The position numbers and the translations under genes were made by a program. A stretch of DNA of 53,305 nucleotides from Burkholderiaceae bacterium 16 (GTDB lineage: Bacteria > Pseudomonadota > Gammaproteobacteria > Burkholderiales > Burkholderiaceae), in assembly GCA_000955785.1 (NCBI GenBank), contig JYOD01000060.1, forward strand, positions 1 through 53,305, in the 5' to 3' direction. Under the pieces are notes generated by a model. It had not been told where the DNA came from. It saw only the letters and a program-made list of their open reading frames with translations, and did not search any database. Of this stretch, positions 1 through 8,682 are shown one piece after another (within the stretch, counting starts at the first letter, position 1; each line of letters opens with the position of its first letter).

Positions 1-67
1 ACCCCGTCCCCTACTCGATTTTCGAATCATGTGCCGCCGTTCTATGCAAAAAATAGTTGTGAAGGCG

Positions 68-96
68 TTGACAGGACCAGAAGGCTTTCCTAGACT
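68..96 (+). promoter_or_regulatory. sigma-70-like promoter
   Basis: TTGACA at 68-73 and TAGACT at 91-96 are separated by 17 bases, the ideal sigma-70 spacing. No convincing coding sequence follows on this strand; a strong terminator ends about 90 bases downstream, so the promoter probably drives a short non-coding RNA. Function is inferred. Confidence 0.5.
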
Positions 97-102
97 TTGC
101 AC

Positions 103-189
103 TCAGTGGGGAGAAAGTCTGGTGCACCTTTATCGGGGTCCCGGCAACTTCCGCAAAAGCCAGGACTGCAATCCTGGCTTTTGTTTTTT
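103..189 (+). ncRNA. candidate small RNA
   Basis: A consensus-like promoter (68-96) and a textbook intrinsic terminator (155-189) bracket about 87 transcribed bases, with no plausible protein between them. The terminator favours the plus strand because its T-tract lies on that side, so it is not merely the end of the minus-strand helicase gene at 201. I do not recognise an RNA family. It could be an antisense or incompatibility-type regulator of this element, but no target is evident. Confidence 0.4.
155..189 (+). terminator. intrinsic terminator of candidate sRNA
   Basis: A perfect 11-bp stem (AAAAGCCAGGA, 155-165, pairing with 172-182) with a 6-base loop is followed by TTTTGTTTTTT. It is strong on the plus strand and could act weakly on the minus strand for the helicase gene ending at 201. 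Confidence 0.75.
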
Positions 190-200
190 AGGGGGATCTG

Positions 201-1955
201 TCATGCCAGCCCCGCCTCCATCACGAAGCGCGACGTGGGGTTCTTCTTGGCCGTACTGAGTGCGAGCCAGTCGCGGGCGCGTGTCATGCCAACGTAGAAC
301 AGGCGCCGTTCCTCTGATTCGGTACTGCCTTTCTCATCTGGGATAACTGTCTCCTCTACACGGATGACAACAATCCCATCCCATTCGAGGCCCTTTGACG
401 CGTGGATGGTGGTGAGCACCAGTGCGTCAGGTGTCGGCTCGTTGTTCTGTCGGCGCAGGAATTCCAGCCGCTCGGAGAACGTGCCATTGAGGCGAGAGAG
501 CACGTCATAGGTCGTGGTAATCGCTCGCCTGGCTGGGTCTGCCTTGGCGTGTTGGGCCATCCAATCATGCACGCCTTCGAGGACCAGCGAGTAGAACTGC
601 CGATCGCAGAGGGTGCGCCATTCGGCCAGCCGCTTCATCAGGTCGCGGTATCGGTCGGCGGTTTCCTCCGACACACCGAACCCGACCAGTTCCTTTCTCT
701 GTCGTTGTTCCAGCGCCGGCCCCATCTTGCTGTGCAGCAGCCGCAGTTCCTGGGCACCCACGCCGGCGAAGCCCAGCAACGCGTCCAGCCCGTTGCCCTT
801 CACCTTCTGGATGATTTCCAGCAGGTTGCACATCAGTGCCGCCTCGGGGCGGTTCAGGATCGATTTGCCAGAGGCGCGGTAGTACTTCACGCCATGCGAG
901 CGGCACACGGCTTCTACCGGGTCGAGAATGCGGTTTGTGCGCGCCAGGATGGCGGCAGATTTCCCCGCACCCAGGGTCGGCGCCAGCGCCTCGATGGCGG
1001 CAACGGCCTCATCATACTCATCGTCGTAGCGATTGAACTTCACGATGCCGCCGGGACCTTTCTGCGCCACCAGAGTCTTCGGGATGCGGTCGCGATTGTT
1101 CTGGATGACCTTGTCAGCAGCGGCCAGGATCTCAGCCTTGCACCGATAGTTGCTGCCCAGCACCACGGGTTGCGCATCGAACTGACGGATGAACGATTCC
1201 ATGCCTCTGTAGCCGAGTGCAGACCTGAAGCCATAGATCGATTGGTCGTCGTCGCCCACCACCGTCACGATCGAGCCGGCTTGTGCGTGCAGGGCGACCC
1301 ATTGGTATTGCAGCGGGTCGGTGTCCTGGAACTCGTCGACCAGCAGATAGGTGAAGGGGTAGGGCTTGAGGGTGCCACGCTGCAAACCATCCACCGCCAG
1401 CCGCAGCATGTCCTGGAAGTCAATTTTGGCGTTACGCTCCAAGGCGTGCTGGTAGGCCCGGTACAGGCGAGCCTCATGCGTGCCGTCCTGCACGTTGCCG
1501 AAATTGGTCTTGATAGCCTCAATGGCAGCAATCGCGTCCTCGATCTTCCAGTCCAACTCGGCTTCTTCCAGCGCGTGGACCACCAGCACCATCCGGTCGC
1601 CGTCTGTGGCGATATCCGGGCGCTCAGCGCCATCGCCGCACAATTGCTTGTACGACAACGAATGGAAGGTGCCAGCCACCAGACGCCGCTTGGCACCTGC
1701 GCCCGCCAGCGCCAGAATGCGGTCGCGTAACTCCACCGCGGCATCCTTGCTGAACGTCACCGCGCCGACCGTGGCATTGGGTTCGGCCAACAGAATCGCG
1801 GCCTTGGTGGCAATGGTTTTGGTCTTGCCGGCACCGGGGCAGGCGACGGCGACGCAATGCCGGCGCAACTCCACCACTTCGCGCTGGGCCGGATTCAGTT
1901 CATCAAGCATGGGAAGTGCGCTCGTCGGGACGCTCAATGACTTCGATGTGTTCAT
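201..1955 (-). CDS. UvrD/PcrA-family DNA helicase
   Basis: A superfamily 1 ATP-dependent 3'-5' DNA helicase of 584 residues. Motifs appear in order: a Q-motif region (LNPAQREVV), Walker A (PGAGKTKTI, near residue 41), motif II (VDEFQDTDP), motif III (GDDDQSIYGFR), motif IV (GSNYRC), motif V (TIHASKGLEWDG) and motif VI (RLFYVGMTRAR). All key residues are present, so it should be active. The ATG at 1955 is preceded by a GAGG-like ribosome site and overlaps the upstream 62-residue gene by about 50 bases; an internal ATG at 1910 would begin just before the Q motif. It is the last gene of the minus-strand transfer operon. A role in processing or repair of transferred DNA is inferred. A second, different UvrD-like helicase lies at 46744-48204. 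Confidence 0.93.
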   Translation of the reverse strand: MNTSKSLSVPTSALPMLDELNPAQREVVELRRHCVAVACPGAGKTKTIATKAAILLAEPNATVGAVTFSKDAAVELRDRILALAGAGAKRRLVAGTFHSLSYKQLCGDGAERPDIATDGDRMVLVVHALEEAELDWKIEDAIAAIEAIKTNFGNVQDGTHEARLYRAYQHALERNAKIDFQDMLRLAVDGLQRGTLKPYPFTYLLVDEFQDTDPLQYQWVALHAQAGSIVTVVGDDDQSIYGFRSALGYRGMESFIRQFDAQPVVLGSNYRCKAEILAAADKVIQNNRDRIPKTLVAQKGPGGIVKFNRYDDEYDEAVAAIEALAPTLGAGKSAAILARTNRILDPVEAVCRSHGVKYYRASGKSILNRPEAALMCNLLEIIQKVKGNGLDALLGFAGVGAQELRLLHSKMGPALEQRQRKELVGFGVSEETADRYRDLMKRLAEWRTLCDRQFYSLVLEGVHDWMAQHAKADPARRAITTTYDVLSRLNGTFSERLEFLRRQNNEPTPDALVLTTIHASKGLEWDGIVVIRVEETVIPDEKGSTESEERRLFYVGMTRARDWLALSTAKKNPTSRFVMEAGLA

Positions 1956-2091
1956 CGACGCCTCGCCAGTGGATACCGTCGTCGTCGCGGATCACGAGAC
2001 GGCCGTTGCTGCTGTCATGCGCGATGACAACCCCTTCGCCGAACGAATTGATGTCGGTCTGGAATTCCACCCGGGCGTTCGTCAAGTCCAT
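1903..2091 (-). CDS. small acidic hypothetical protein
   Basis: A 62-residue protein, rich in Asp and Glu, beginning MDLTNARVEF. I do not recognise a family. The predicted strands (VVIAHDSSNGRLVIRDDDG, then HWRGVDEHIEVIE) suggest a small beta-rich fold. The start at 2091 is supported by a GAAAGG ribosome site 7-8 bases upstream. It lies between the AcaB-like gene and the UvrD-like helicase in one minus-strand run and overlaps the start of the helicase, which suggests translational coupling. Confidence 0.65.
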   Translation of the reverse strand: MDLTNARVEFQTDINSFGEGVVIAHDSSNGRLVIRDDDGIHWRGVDEHIEVIERPDERTSHA

Positions 2092-2165
2092 ATGGTTTAG
2101 CCTTTCAATCGGTCGGTGTTTCGGGATGGATGCCGCCCCCGAACAGGAGAGGCGGCACGTAACGT

Positions 2166-3047
2166 TCAGACGCCGCGCACTGTGGTCATCAACTTCAGGT
2201 GGGTCGTGTAGCCGCGCAGCCCGAGCGGGTGGAAGCTGCGCAGGAAGCGCGCCACCTCGTCGTTGATGTCGGTCTGGTCGCGAATGCCATTCCACACCAT
2301 GAAGTCGAACTGATCCATCGTGCGGTCGAACTTGGCCAGCACGCCCAGCACGCGCATCGAGAAGCGAGAGTAGGCTTCCACCGTGAGGTTCAACGATGGC
2401 AGCGTGACCGAAGGCTCGAACACAATGTCGTTCTTCGCTCGCATCTCTGCTTCACGCTGCGTGCGCAGCGCTTCGGCGACGCGCAACTGCTCGTCGACGT
2501 AGTCCTCCATGCGCGACAGGGCGCGCTCGAAGTACTCTTCCACGGCGGCCAGCTCGGCCTTGGCATAGGTGGCGCTGCCAAAGCGCTGCAGGTTGATGCT
2601 CATGCGGTTCATGAACGGCCACCATTGTTCAAACAGCGGACGCAGGCGGGTGTGGTTGAGCTTGATGGCGACTGGCACGACCGCAGCGCCGGCCAGTTGA
2701 CGGGTCAGGATCTGGACGCCGATTTCGCGACGGCGGCGAATGATCGCAGCGCGGTCCTCTGGCTTCAGTTCGCGAAAGCGCTTGCGCGTGTTGTCGACCT
2801 CAGCTTTCTTGTCAGCGGCCTCCTCCAACGAGATCAAGCCCTCTTTGCGCAGCGTTTCGGCCGCCGCATCCATTTCTTGCAGTTCGCGTTCGAGCGAACC
2901 GTCGTCCGCGCCTTCGGTGATGCCGGTGCCGGGAGCCATGTCGGCCAGCTCGATAGCCGGGCCGCTTGCGGCCAGGCTATCAGTTGCTGCGTCGAGTGGC
3001 GCATCGTCCAGTGCGGCGACAACGGCGGTGTCAGTGTTGGTGGTCAT
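2166..3047 (-). CDS. AcaB/DUF1845-like (PFL_4669-type) conjugative element protein
   Basis: A 293-residue protein. The first 70 residues are acidic and low complexity; the rest is helical and basic (RAAIIRRRREIGVQILTRQ; FMNRMSINLQRFGSATYAKAELAAVEEYFERAL; ending LRGYTTHLKLMTTVRGV). It resembles the DUF1845 group of integrative elements, which includes AcaB, a co-activator of transfer genes in IncC plasmids; the match is from memory, not a search. The ATG at 3047 has GGAGAG just upstream; the open frame extends 9 codons further without a better start. It follows the DUF4400 gene after a 75-base gap. A regulatory role would fit the FlhDC-like activator at 30680-31861. Alternatively it is structural. 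Confidence 0.6.
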   Translation of the reverse strand: MTTNTDTAVVAALDDAPLDAATDSLAASGPAIELADMAPGTGITEGADDGSLERELQEMDAAAETLRKEGLISLEEAADKKAEVDNTRKRFRELKPEDRAAIIRRRREIGVQILTRQLAGAAVVPVAIKLNHTRLRPLFEQWWPFMNRMSINLQRFGSATYAKAELAAVEEYFERALSRMEDYVDEQLRVAEALRTQREAEMRAKNDIVFEPSVTLPSLNLTVEAYSRFSMRVLGVLAKFDRTMDQFDFMVWNGIRDQTDINDEVARFLRSFHPLGLRGYTTHLKLMTTVRGV

Positions 3048-3122
3048 GCGGTTCTCTCCTGAATGGACCCCCACAGTTGGGCGATCCGCGTTGAATGGTT
3101 GCGTTGTGGTTGATGTGTGTGG

Positions 3123-3740
3123 CTACCGGTTCGAATGGAAGCTGGCGGTAAGGCGCCAGGCGAGGGCACCGATGCAAGCGGCCGCGCCCGTCCACACGAC
3201 GGCCGGCAGCGACATAGGCAGAAGCAGGGCTGAGCCGCTGACGCCGAATGCGACTAGCAACCCGTGTGCCGCGAGGTGGAATCCCACGGGACTGGCCACC
3301 CCCGCCGCAGCGGCCCGGATGCGGCGCTGCACCGCACCGTCGTTGAGCATGGCTGCCATGAAGAAGAGCGTGCCCCACACCCAGTTGCCGGCGACCGCGG
3401 CCCGATAGATCGCGCGGTACAGTTCCATCCAGAGGTGCCGGATCCAGCTCGAGGCGATGCCGGCTGCGCCCCCGTCGCTGACAAGGGTCTGGTTGGCGGA
3501 ACCAGCGTAGGAGCGACCCATCGCGCCTGAGTCGACGAACCACGCGCGGAACCGCTCGTTGGCCCGCATAGCGAGAGCTTCAGCCTGATCTGCCCCGAAC
3601 ACGGATTCGACCGAAGCCTGCTCAGCGGCATCAATTTCGAAGTGCCTGTCATCGGGCAGCACGGGCGCGAGTGTCGCCAGTAATACGGGCGTGACGACCA
3701 GCCACAGGCGCATGTGCGAAGCGAAACGACTATTGGACAT
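3123..3740 (-). CDS. DUF4400-like integral membrane protein
   Basis: About 205 residues. A hydrophobic N-terminal segment (LWLVVTPVLLATLAPVL) is followed by a soluble helical loop (residues 35-100) and several more membrane segments (WVWGTLFFMAAML, LAAHGLLVAFGVSG, AVVWTGAAACIGALAW). Membrane proteins of this pattern (DUF4400, PFL_4697 family) are encoded beside traD in SXT/TOL-type elements. The start at 3740 is one base after the stop of the upstream gene (TGATATG), indicating translational coupling. It is likely an accessory of the coupling protein or mating channel; the exact role is unknown. Confidence 0.65.
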   Translation of the reverse strand: MSNSRFASHMRLWLVVTPVLLATLAPVLPDDRHFEIDAAEQASVESVFGADQAEALAMRANERFRAWFVDSGAMGRSYAGSANQTLVSDGGAAGIASSWIRHLWMELYRAIYRAAVAGNWVWGTLFFMAAMLNDGAVQRRIRAAAAGVASPVGFHLAAHGLLVAFGVSGSALLLPMSLPAVVWTGAAACIGALAWRLTASFHSNR

Positions 3741-3741
3741 A

Positions 3742-3987
3742 TCAGCGCAGCAGGGAATGAAGGACCAGGCACGGAATCGCGATGAAAGCGAGAAGGCCAC
3801 CCCAAAACTGTGCGGGGCGATCCTGTTCGAACTTCACCAGCGCCATCGCGAAGGCGTGCCGTCCCTGGGTGAACCCTTCCGGTACCGGGGCATCGGCGTC
3901 GTTGGCGCGCACCCAAGCGCGCATGTCCGCGACCTCATTGGGCGCGAGGCGGGCGAGCTTAGCGATGAGCGTGTTGGCTACTGGCAT
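3742..3987 (-). CDS. small single-pass membrane protein
   Basis: An 81-residue protein starting MPVANTLIAKLARLAPNE. The first 60 residues are soluble and the C-terminus is one hydrophobic helix (FWGGLLAFIAIPCLVLHSLL), so it is probably a tail-anchored inner membrane protein. Its start lies inside the 3' end of the upstream 168-residue gene (29-base overlap) and its stop abuts the DUF4400 gene, so the three are coupled. Family unrecognised; a role in transfer is inferred from position only. Confidence 0.65.
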   Translation of the reverse strand: MPVANTLIAKLARLAPNEVADMRAWVRANDADAPVPEGFTQGRHAFAMALVKFEQDRPAQFWGGLLAFIAIPCLVLHSLLR

Positions 3988-4465
3988 CGTATTCCTCGAA
4001 ATAGCGGCGGAAGGTCGGTCCCTTGAGGACGCGGGCAGCCAACTGAAAGGCGGCGCTGCGCGGCGTGATCGGTTCCGGGCACGGCTCATCGACCATGCGG
4101 CAGACATAACCCGGCAACTGCCGCGCTTCGAACAACGGGATCGGTTCCAGGAACGGGGCCCAGACGTTGTACTTCTCGCCCTTGAAGGCGGCATAGCGCT
4201 TGGCATACAACTCGTGCGATCGCGCAAAGAGGCCGCGCATGAACGCGACGTTGCCGTCGCCGGCCTTGCGCTCGACCTTGTAGCCGGCGAGCGCGTCCAT
4301 CAGCATTTCCTTCACCAGCGGCTCGTCGCGCACGATGAAGTTCAGGCCGATGAAGTCCACGAGCCGGGTGCAGACGTCATCGAGCTCCGGGAAACAGAGG
4401 AAGACGGGAGACAGTTTGGCCGACAGCTTGTGCTGCTTGACGATCTGGCGAAACAGGCTGGACAT
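3959..4465 (-). CDS. conserved-looking protein of the traD operon
   Basis: A 168-residue soluble protein (MSSLFRQIVKQHKLSAKLSP...). I do not recognise the family. It is rich in aromatic residues and Pro (VWAPFLEPIPLFEARQLPGYVC) with no membrane segment or signal peptide. It lies 8 bases downstream of the coupling protein gene and overlaps the next small membrane-protein gene. It could be an accessory to the coupling protein or to DNA processing. Confidence 0.7.
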   Translation of the reverse strand: MSSLFRQIVKQHKLSAKLSPVFLCFPELDDVCTRLVDFIGLNFIVRDEPLVKEMLMDALAGYKVERKAGDGNVAFMRGLFARSHELYAKRYAAFKGEKYNVWAPFLEPIPLFEARQLPGYVCRMVDEPCPEPITPRSAAFQLAARVLKGPTFRRYFEEYDASSQHAHR

Positions 4466-4473
4466 GTGCGAAC

Positions 4474-6330
4474 TTATCCTTCGATGATGGGGATGCGGCC
4501 CTGGTAGACGGCGCCACCGGAGACCCGCAGGAAATACTGGAGGTTAGGCAACTGCGTAATCAGCCGAACCGGAATCAGGGGCACCTTTTCCAGTTGCCGG
4601 GAACGGGACACCGAGCCGCTGAATTCGCCCACGTGGGCTTCACTGCCGGTGCTGGTGGTGCTGGACTGGACGATGTTGGTGATGCCGGTTTCGCCCACCT
4701 TGTCCGAGAACCACTGCGCCGTGTCGGTGTCTTCCAATCGTAAGATGATTTGGTTGTTCAGGTTCGCCAAAACCTGCAGCATTTTTGCTGCGTTACCGAG
4801 TTTCGCCTCCAAATCGGACCGGCTCTGGAAGGCGACGAAGGCCTTGAAGCCCGCACCGCGGCCCTTGTTGAGGATCTGGATCACTTGCTCATTGATCGCC
4901 TCGGCCACCTCGTCGATGATGAGCACGACCCCTGGCGGCTTATCGTAGAAGTTGTAGATCGTGCCGGCCACCGATGCGATGTCGGACAGGATCATCGAGG
5001 CGATGGCCTTGGCAACGATGCTGTTGGACATGGAATCGAGCCCGACGCACAGCACGGCCTTCTGCTTGATGATCTTGTCGATGTCCCAGATCTCCCGGTC
5101 GTCCTCGAAGTCATCGGCCTTGGGGGCCAGCATCAGGCCGGTCTCGCCGGTCGCCAGCATCTGCAGCAGGGGCAGGGCAGACGCAATGATGCGCATGTAG
5201 TGCTCGCGGTCATGCGTGAAGGTCGAAACCAAGCCGTCGAGTGACTCGTGGCCGCGCCCGACGTTGGCGAAGCGTTGGAGGTAGAGTTGGACCATGCCGT
5301 CGAGCAGGGTGGCGCCGCTCTTCTGGCCAAGCTTCTGCATGAAGCCGTTGACCTCGTCCTCCCAGTCGGCCATACCGGACTCGGGGAAGAAGCGCTTGAG
5401 GCAGCGTTCCAGCAGGCTATTGATGCCGGACTGTGCGTAGTTGAGGATGGAGCGCAGGTTGGGCTTGTCGCCGACGTACAGTTCCCCCTTGACGGCGCGG
5501 TCGATGAAGAGGAATGCGAAGTCGCGGAACGGGCCTTCCTCCATCAGCTGCGCGATGCGGCTGGGGATTTCCGAGGGCTGCGACCAGTTTTCCAGCGGGT
5601 TCAGGCGGATCGACTCCGACGGCGCGGCCTGTTTCCAGTACAGGAACTTGCGCCCGGTGCGCTCGCATTCTCTTTTTATGCGATCTTTGAGATCGCGGTC
5701 ATTTTTGGGGTCGATGACGATTAAAACATCTTCGCCATTATGTATCACTTGTGTCGATATTATCTCATAGGTCCGGGTCTTGCCAGCGCCGGTTGTGCCT
5801 CCCACCGCCGTATGACCGCCGAGCGCCTTGTAATGCAGAGGCACGCGAACCTTCTTGGGTTCCATGCCGTGAATCCACGATTGGCCCTGCGGGGTACGAT
5901 CCGGAATGCTGTTCGCGGGGGCAAACCTGGCCTCGATGGCGCGGGTAATGTCCGTGGGCAGCCAGCGTGGCAGGCCGGGGATCTCCGACGTCGGCATGCG
6001 CAGGATGTCGTGCGCGATCTGACAGTGCTTCTGCGTCCATTCGAAGCCGGTACCAAGATACATGGCATCGTCGCGCTCGCGCAGCTTCACGCTTTCATCG
6101 AGCAACTGGTCGATGCGGACCTTGGCGAGCCACTTGGTCGAGATGGCCATCCGGAAGGCCAGCGCCCGCCAGACCTGCGTGCCACGCAGCAATAGCATGA
6201 TGGCGCAGAGGACGGCGAAGTAGCCCGCGTGCGGCATCCCCGAGGCGGAGATCAGCACCAGGCCCAGCGCCCAGCCGACCGCGGCGCGGGCCTCGAACAT
6301 GGGGCGGAAGTGATTGATGTAGCGAACCAT
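4474..6330 (-). CDS. traD: type IV coupling protein, TraD (SXT/TOL-like)
   Basis: 618 residues, the usual size for TraD of SXT/TOL-type elements. Two N-terminal membrane helices (residues about 18-50) are followed by Walker A (GGTTGAGKT, residues 177-185) and Walker B (PGVVLIIDEVAEAI, near residue 470). These hexameric inner-membrane ATPases link the relaxase-DNA complex to the secretion channel and pump DNA. The gene starts 4 bases after the MobH-like gene, the usual relaxase/coupling pairing. The ATPase motifs are intact. Confidence 0.92.
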   Translation of the reverse strand: MVRYINHFRPMFEARAAVGWALGLVLISASGMPHAGYFAVLCAIMLLLRGTQVWRALAFRMAISTKWLAKVRIDQLLDESVKLRERDDAMYLGTGFEWTQKHCQIAHDILRMPTSEIPGLPRWLPTDITRAIEARFAPANSIPDRTPQGQSWIHGMEPKKVRVPLHYKALGGHTAVGGTTGAGKTRTYEIISTQVIHNGEDVLIVIDPKNDRDLKDRIKRECERTGRKFLYWKQAAPSESIRLNPLENWSQPSEIPSRIAQLMEEGPFRDFAFLFIDRAVKGELYVGDKPNLRSILNYAQSGINSLLERCLKRFFPESGMADWEDEVNGFMQKLGQKSGATLLDGMVQLYLQRFANVGRGHESLDGLVSTFTHDREHYMRIIASALPLLQMLATGETGLMLAPKADDFEDDREIWDIDKIIKQKAVLCVGLDSMSNSIVAKAIASMILSDIASVAGTIYNFYDKPPGVVLIIDEVAEAINEQVIQILNKGRGAGFKAFVAFQSRSDLEAKLGNAAKMLQVLANLNNQIILRLEDTDTAQWFSDKVGETGITNIVQSSTTSTGSEAHVGEFSGSVSRSRQLEKVPLIPVRLITQLPNLQYFLRVSGGAVYQGRIPIIEG

Positions 6331-6334
6331 GGAA

Positions 6335-7618
6335 TCAGGTAGGGTGGTTGGGGCGCGGCAGGATCAGCGTGCCGATTCGCTCCGCGAGAACGAGGTCGGT
6401 GCCCTGCAAGGCGTACAGCAAGCTCTCCTTGCGCAGCTTCTCGATCAGCGTGTCGCTCGCGATGCCGTAGTTGCCAAGCACCTTCTTGGGTAGGACCAGA
6501 CCCTTCTCGGCCCACGCAACCTTGACCTTGCCGGCGGTGACGTCCTGGGCGAGCGCCCGGAAGAACTCGCTCATCATTCGCGATCCGCCCAGCAGCACGG
6601 TGAATGGGTCCTGCGTCTCGCGGCGTGCCCGGCCGATGGCGGCGGCATCGATGGCGCCTGCTACCGGCGCGGTCGGTGGCGGGGCAGGCGGGATGGTCGT
6701 TGCTACGGGCTCTGCCGCTTCCGGCTGGCCGGTGGCCGGCGTGGGCGCAACTGGCGCGGTGGCGGATGGCTGGAACAGGGAAGCGGCGCTCGCTGCCGCG
6801 CTCGGCGGCGGGTTGACCGGTTCCGCCGGCTTGGCGGCCGGGCCGACCTTGGTGGTGGCTGCAGGCGCTCCGGGGGTGGGCGCGGCGGCAAGCTGTTCGG
6901 CCGACGGCGGCACGGTGGTGTCCGGGGAGAACACCGCTCGGCGTGCCTTCTGCTCGTAATCACGGGTGGCTGCGACTGCCTGGCGCACAATCTTGTGCAA
7001 CTGTGCCTCGAACCCGGTCGGCATTGGGGCTGGGTTGATCGCACCGAACAGCTCCGTCAGCACGGGGCCGTCCAGCCACGACAGCGACTCGGCGCCAAGA
7101 ATCGTGCGTGCCAACAGGGCGCTGCGCATGCGTTCCACCGGCAGCGGCGCCGCCAGACGGATCACGCGGTAGGGGTTGCCCGCAAGCCACGGATGAAACG
7201 CGCCGTGCGCGGCGGGCACCCACTGCTCGCCGGTATCCTCGCGCACGAAGTGAAAGTGCCGGCAGGGTTCATCGAGCCAGGAACAGCATGCCGCCAGAAA
7301 CAGCGCGTACAGGTACTGGGGTTCGAGGCGGCGGCGGCGCTCAGAGGGCTGGTCGGCCGCGAACTTCTGCCCGCCCGACAGGCGCATGGCGAAATAGACC
7401 ACCTCGACCGTGGCGCGGAACGCGCTGCCGGGCTCAGCATGTTGTTCCGGTTGCAGCGGCATGGACGAAAACCAGGTTGCGCAAGAGCGCAGTACGGCAA
7501 GCCATTTGCCATCGAATACGGCGGGGTCAGCCTCGTTGGCGTACCGGCGGATCAGCGCAAGACGCCCGCCTTGCGCCGCCAGCAGCACGTCGGGATCCAT
7601 TGGCACGTGTTGCGTCAT
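6335..7618 (-). CDS. MobH/TraI_2-like relaxase homologue with degenerate motifs
   Basis: 427 residues in three parts: an N-terminal domain (about 1-200) resembling the TraI_2 region of MobH relaxases, a long Ala/Pro linker (about 225-310), and a C-terminal segment (about 330-420; FFRALAQDVTAGKVKVAW, EKGLVLPKKVLGNYG) like TraI_2_C. MobH relaxases normally carry an HHH motif, GLLxHSLEV and a later HD-type LLHDxGK. Here those positions read QPEQHAEPGSAFRATVEV and FLAACCSWLDEP, so most catalytic His/Asp residues are missing. The gene overlaps the VirB6 gene by ATGA and precedes traD. It may be a non-catalytic accessory or an inactivated relaxase; a true relaxase could lie outside the window. Assignment rests on motif spacing. 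Confidence 0.65.
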   Translation of the reverse strand: MTQHVPMDPDVLLAAQGGRLALIRRYANEADPAVFDGKWLAVLRSCATWFSSMPLQPEQHAEPGSAFRATVEVVYFAMRLSGGQKFAADQPSERRRRLEPQYLYALFLAACCSWLDEPCRHFHFVREDTGEQWVPAAHGAFHPWLAGNPYRVIRLAAPLPVERMRSALLARTILGAESLSWLDGPVLTELFGAINPAPMPTGFEAQLHKIVRQAVAATRDYEQKARRAVFSPDTTVPPSAEQLAAAPTPGAPAATTKVGPAAKPAEPVNPPPSAAASAASLFQPSATAPVAPTPATGQPEAAEPVATTIPPAPPPTAPVAGAIDAAAIGRARRETQDPFTVLLGGSRMMSEFFRALAQDVTAGKVKVAWAEKGLVLPKKVLGNYGIASDTLIEKLRKESLLYALQGTDLVLAERIGTLILPRPNHPT

Positions 7619-8676
7619 TTCAGGAGCTTTCCAAGCTTCATGGCACCCTTCGCCGCGCCCGCAACGGCACCGCCGGAGATGCCACCGCCTGTGCCGAACA
7701 GCGAGCCGGCCAGCTTCGGAATCTCGAAGGAGATGAGGAGTACCAGGACGGACAGGGATGCGGCCTTCCAGCCGGCTGCGGCGGTGGTTGTTCCTACGCT
7801 AGCGACCTTCTGAACGGTTTCGCCGGTGGCCGCCGCAACCAGGTTAGCGATGATTGCCGACGTCACGATATACATGGATGCGGTGACCATGAAATCGAAC
7901 CACGCCCAGAAGTACTTCCGGGTGTATTCAGAGAAGCCCAAGGACACAGCGATCAAGCCTACCGCCAGGCCGACGGCGGCCTGCAGTTGCCCAATCATGA
8001 TGTAGTAGGTGTAGACGATTGCCGCGATGGCAGTAAGAAGAAAGGCAATCAGCAGGCCCAGGCCCGAAATGATTGCGTCCATCTTGTTGTACCAGGAGGC
8101 GATCTTGATCGCAGCGATGAACGAATCCAGAAATTTCCCGGCGGTATAGGCGAGGACTGAGCCAGTGCCATAATTGCCGCCGCTCATGGCACGCGCGATT
8201 TCATCGAACCACTGGAAGATGCCTATGCCAAATGAGTCGAAGCTGAGATAGATCGCGGAGAAGATGCCGAGGACCGTCAGTGTTTCGAGGAACTCCACCC
8301 ATGCGCCGACAGGGTTTCGATGCGCCATGAATTGGATGGCGGCGATCGTGAGGGTGATCACGGTAAGTGCCCATGCGAACTTGCCAGCCTCCGGCGCTGT
8401 GGTGCGGCTCAGCGCGATGCCGCCGCTGAGCAAGCCATCCCGCAGTGCCATCAACTCTTTGACGGTGTCCGACAACGCCTCGCCGGTTGAGCCAACGGCG
8501 GGCATGGGAACAGCCGAACCTCCAGACGGCGCTGACGACGGCGACGGTACTGGTTGCGCCAAGGGAGGAATCGAGACCTCCGACTGCGCTCTTGCCGGCA
8601 AGGAGACGAGGGAGAGCAGCGCCAGTAGCGCCAGTAGCGCGGCAACGGCGGCGCGGAGGATCGTGGTTCGTTTCAT
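7615..8676 (-). CDS. virB6: VirB6/TrbL-like inner membrane T4SS protein
   Basis: 353 residues: a signal peptide (residues 1-30, ending ARA), a Pro/Ser-rich periplasmic stretch, then at least six hydrophobic helices (AWALTVITLTIAAIQFM; LTVLGIFSAIYLSF; GLGLLIAFLLTAIAAIVYTYY; AAVGLAVGLIAVSLGF; SMYIVTSAIIANLVAAA; LSVLVLLISFEI) and a Gly-rich tail. This topology is typical of TrbL/VirB6, the polytopic channel component. It sits between the VirB5 and MobH-like genes. The assignment is by topology and position, as VirB6 sequences are poorly conserved. Confidence 0.85.
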   Translation of the reverse strand: MKRTTILRAAVAALLALLALLSLVSLPARAQSEVSIPPLAQPVPSPSSAPSGGSAVPMPAVGSTGEALSDTVKELMALRDGLLSGGIALSRTTAPEAGKFAWALTVITLTIAAIQFMAHRNPVGAWVEFLETLTVLGIFSAIYLSFDSFGIGIFQWFDEIARAMSGGNYGTGSVLAYTAGKFLDSFIAAIKIASWYNKMDAIISGLGLLIAFLLTAIAAIVYTYYIMIGQLQAAVGLAVGLIAVSLGFSEYTRKYFWAWFDFMVTASMYIVTSAIIANLVAAATGETVQKVASVGTTTAAAGWKAASLSVLVLLISFEIPKLAGSLFGTGGGISGGAVAGAAKGAMKLGKLLK

Positions 8677-8682
8677 GTCAGC

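Noticed and set aside
402..1730. Long open frame (442 codons) antisense to the first helicase gene
   Set aside because: Its translation is a reverse-frame shadow of a gene with complete helicase motifs, a typical high-GC artefact.
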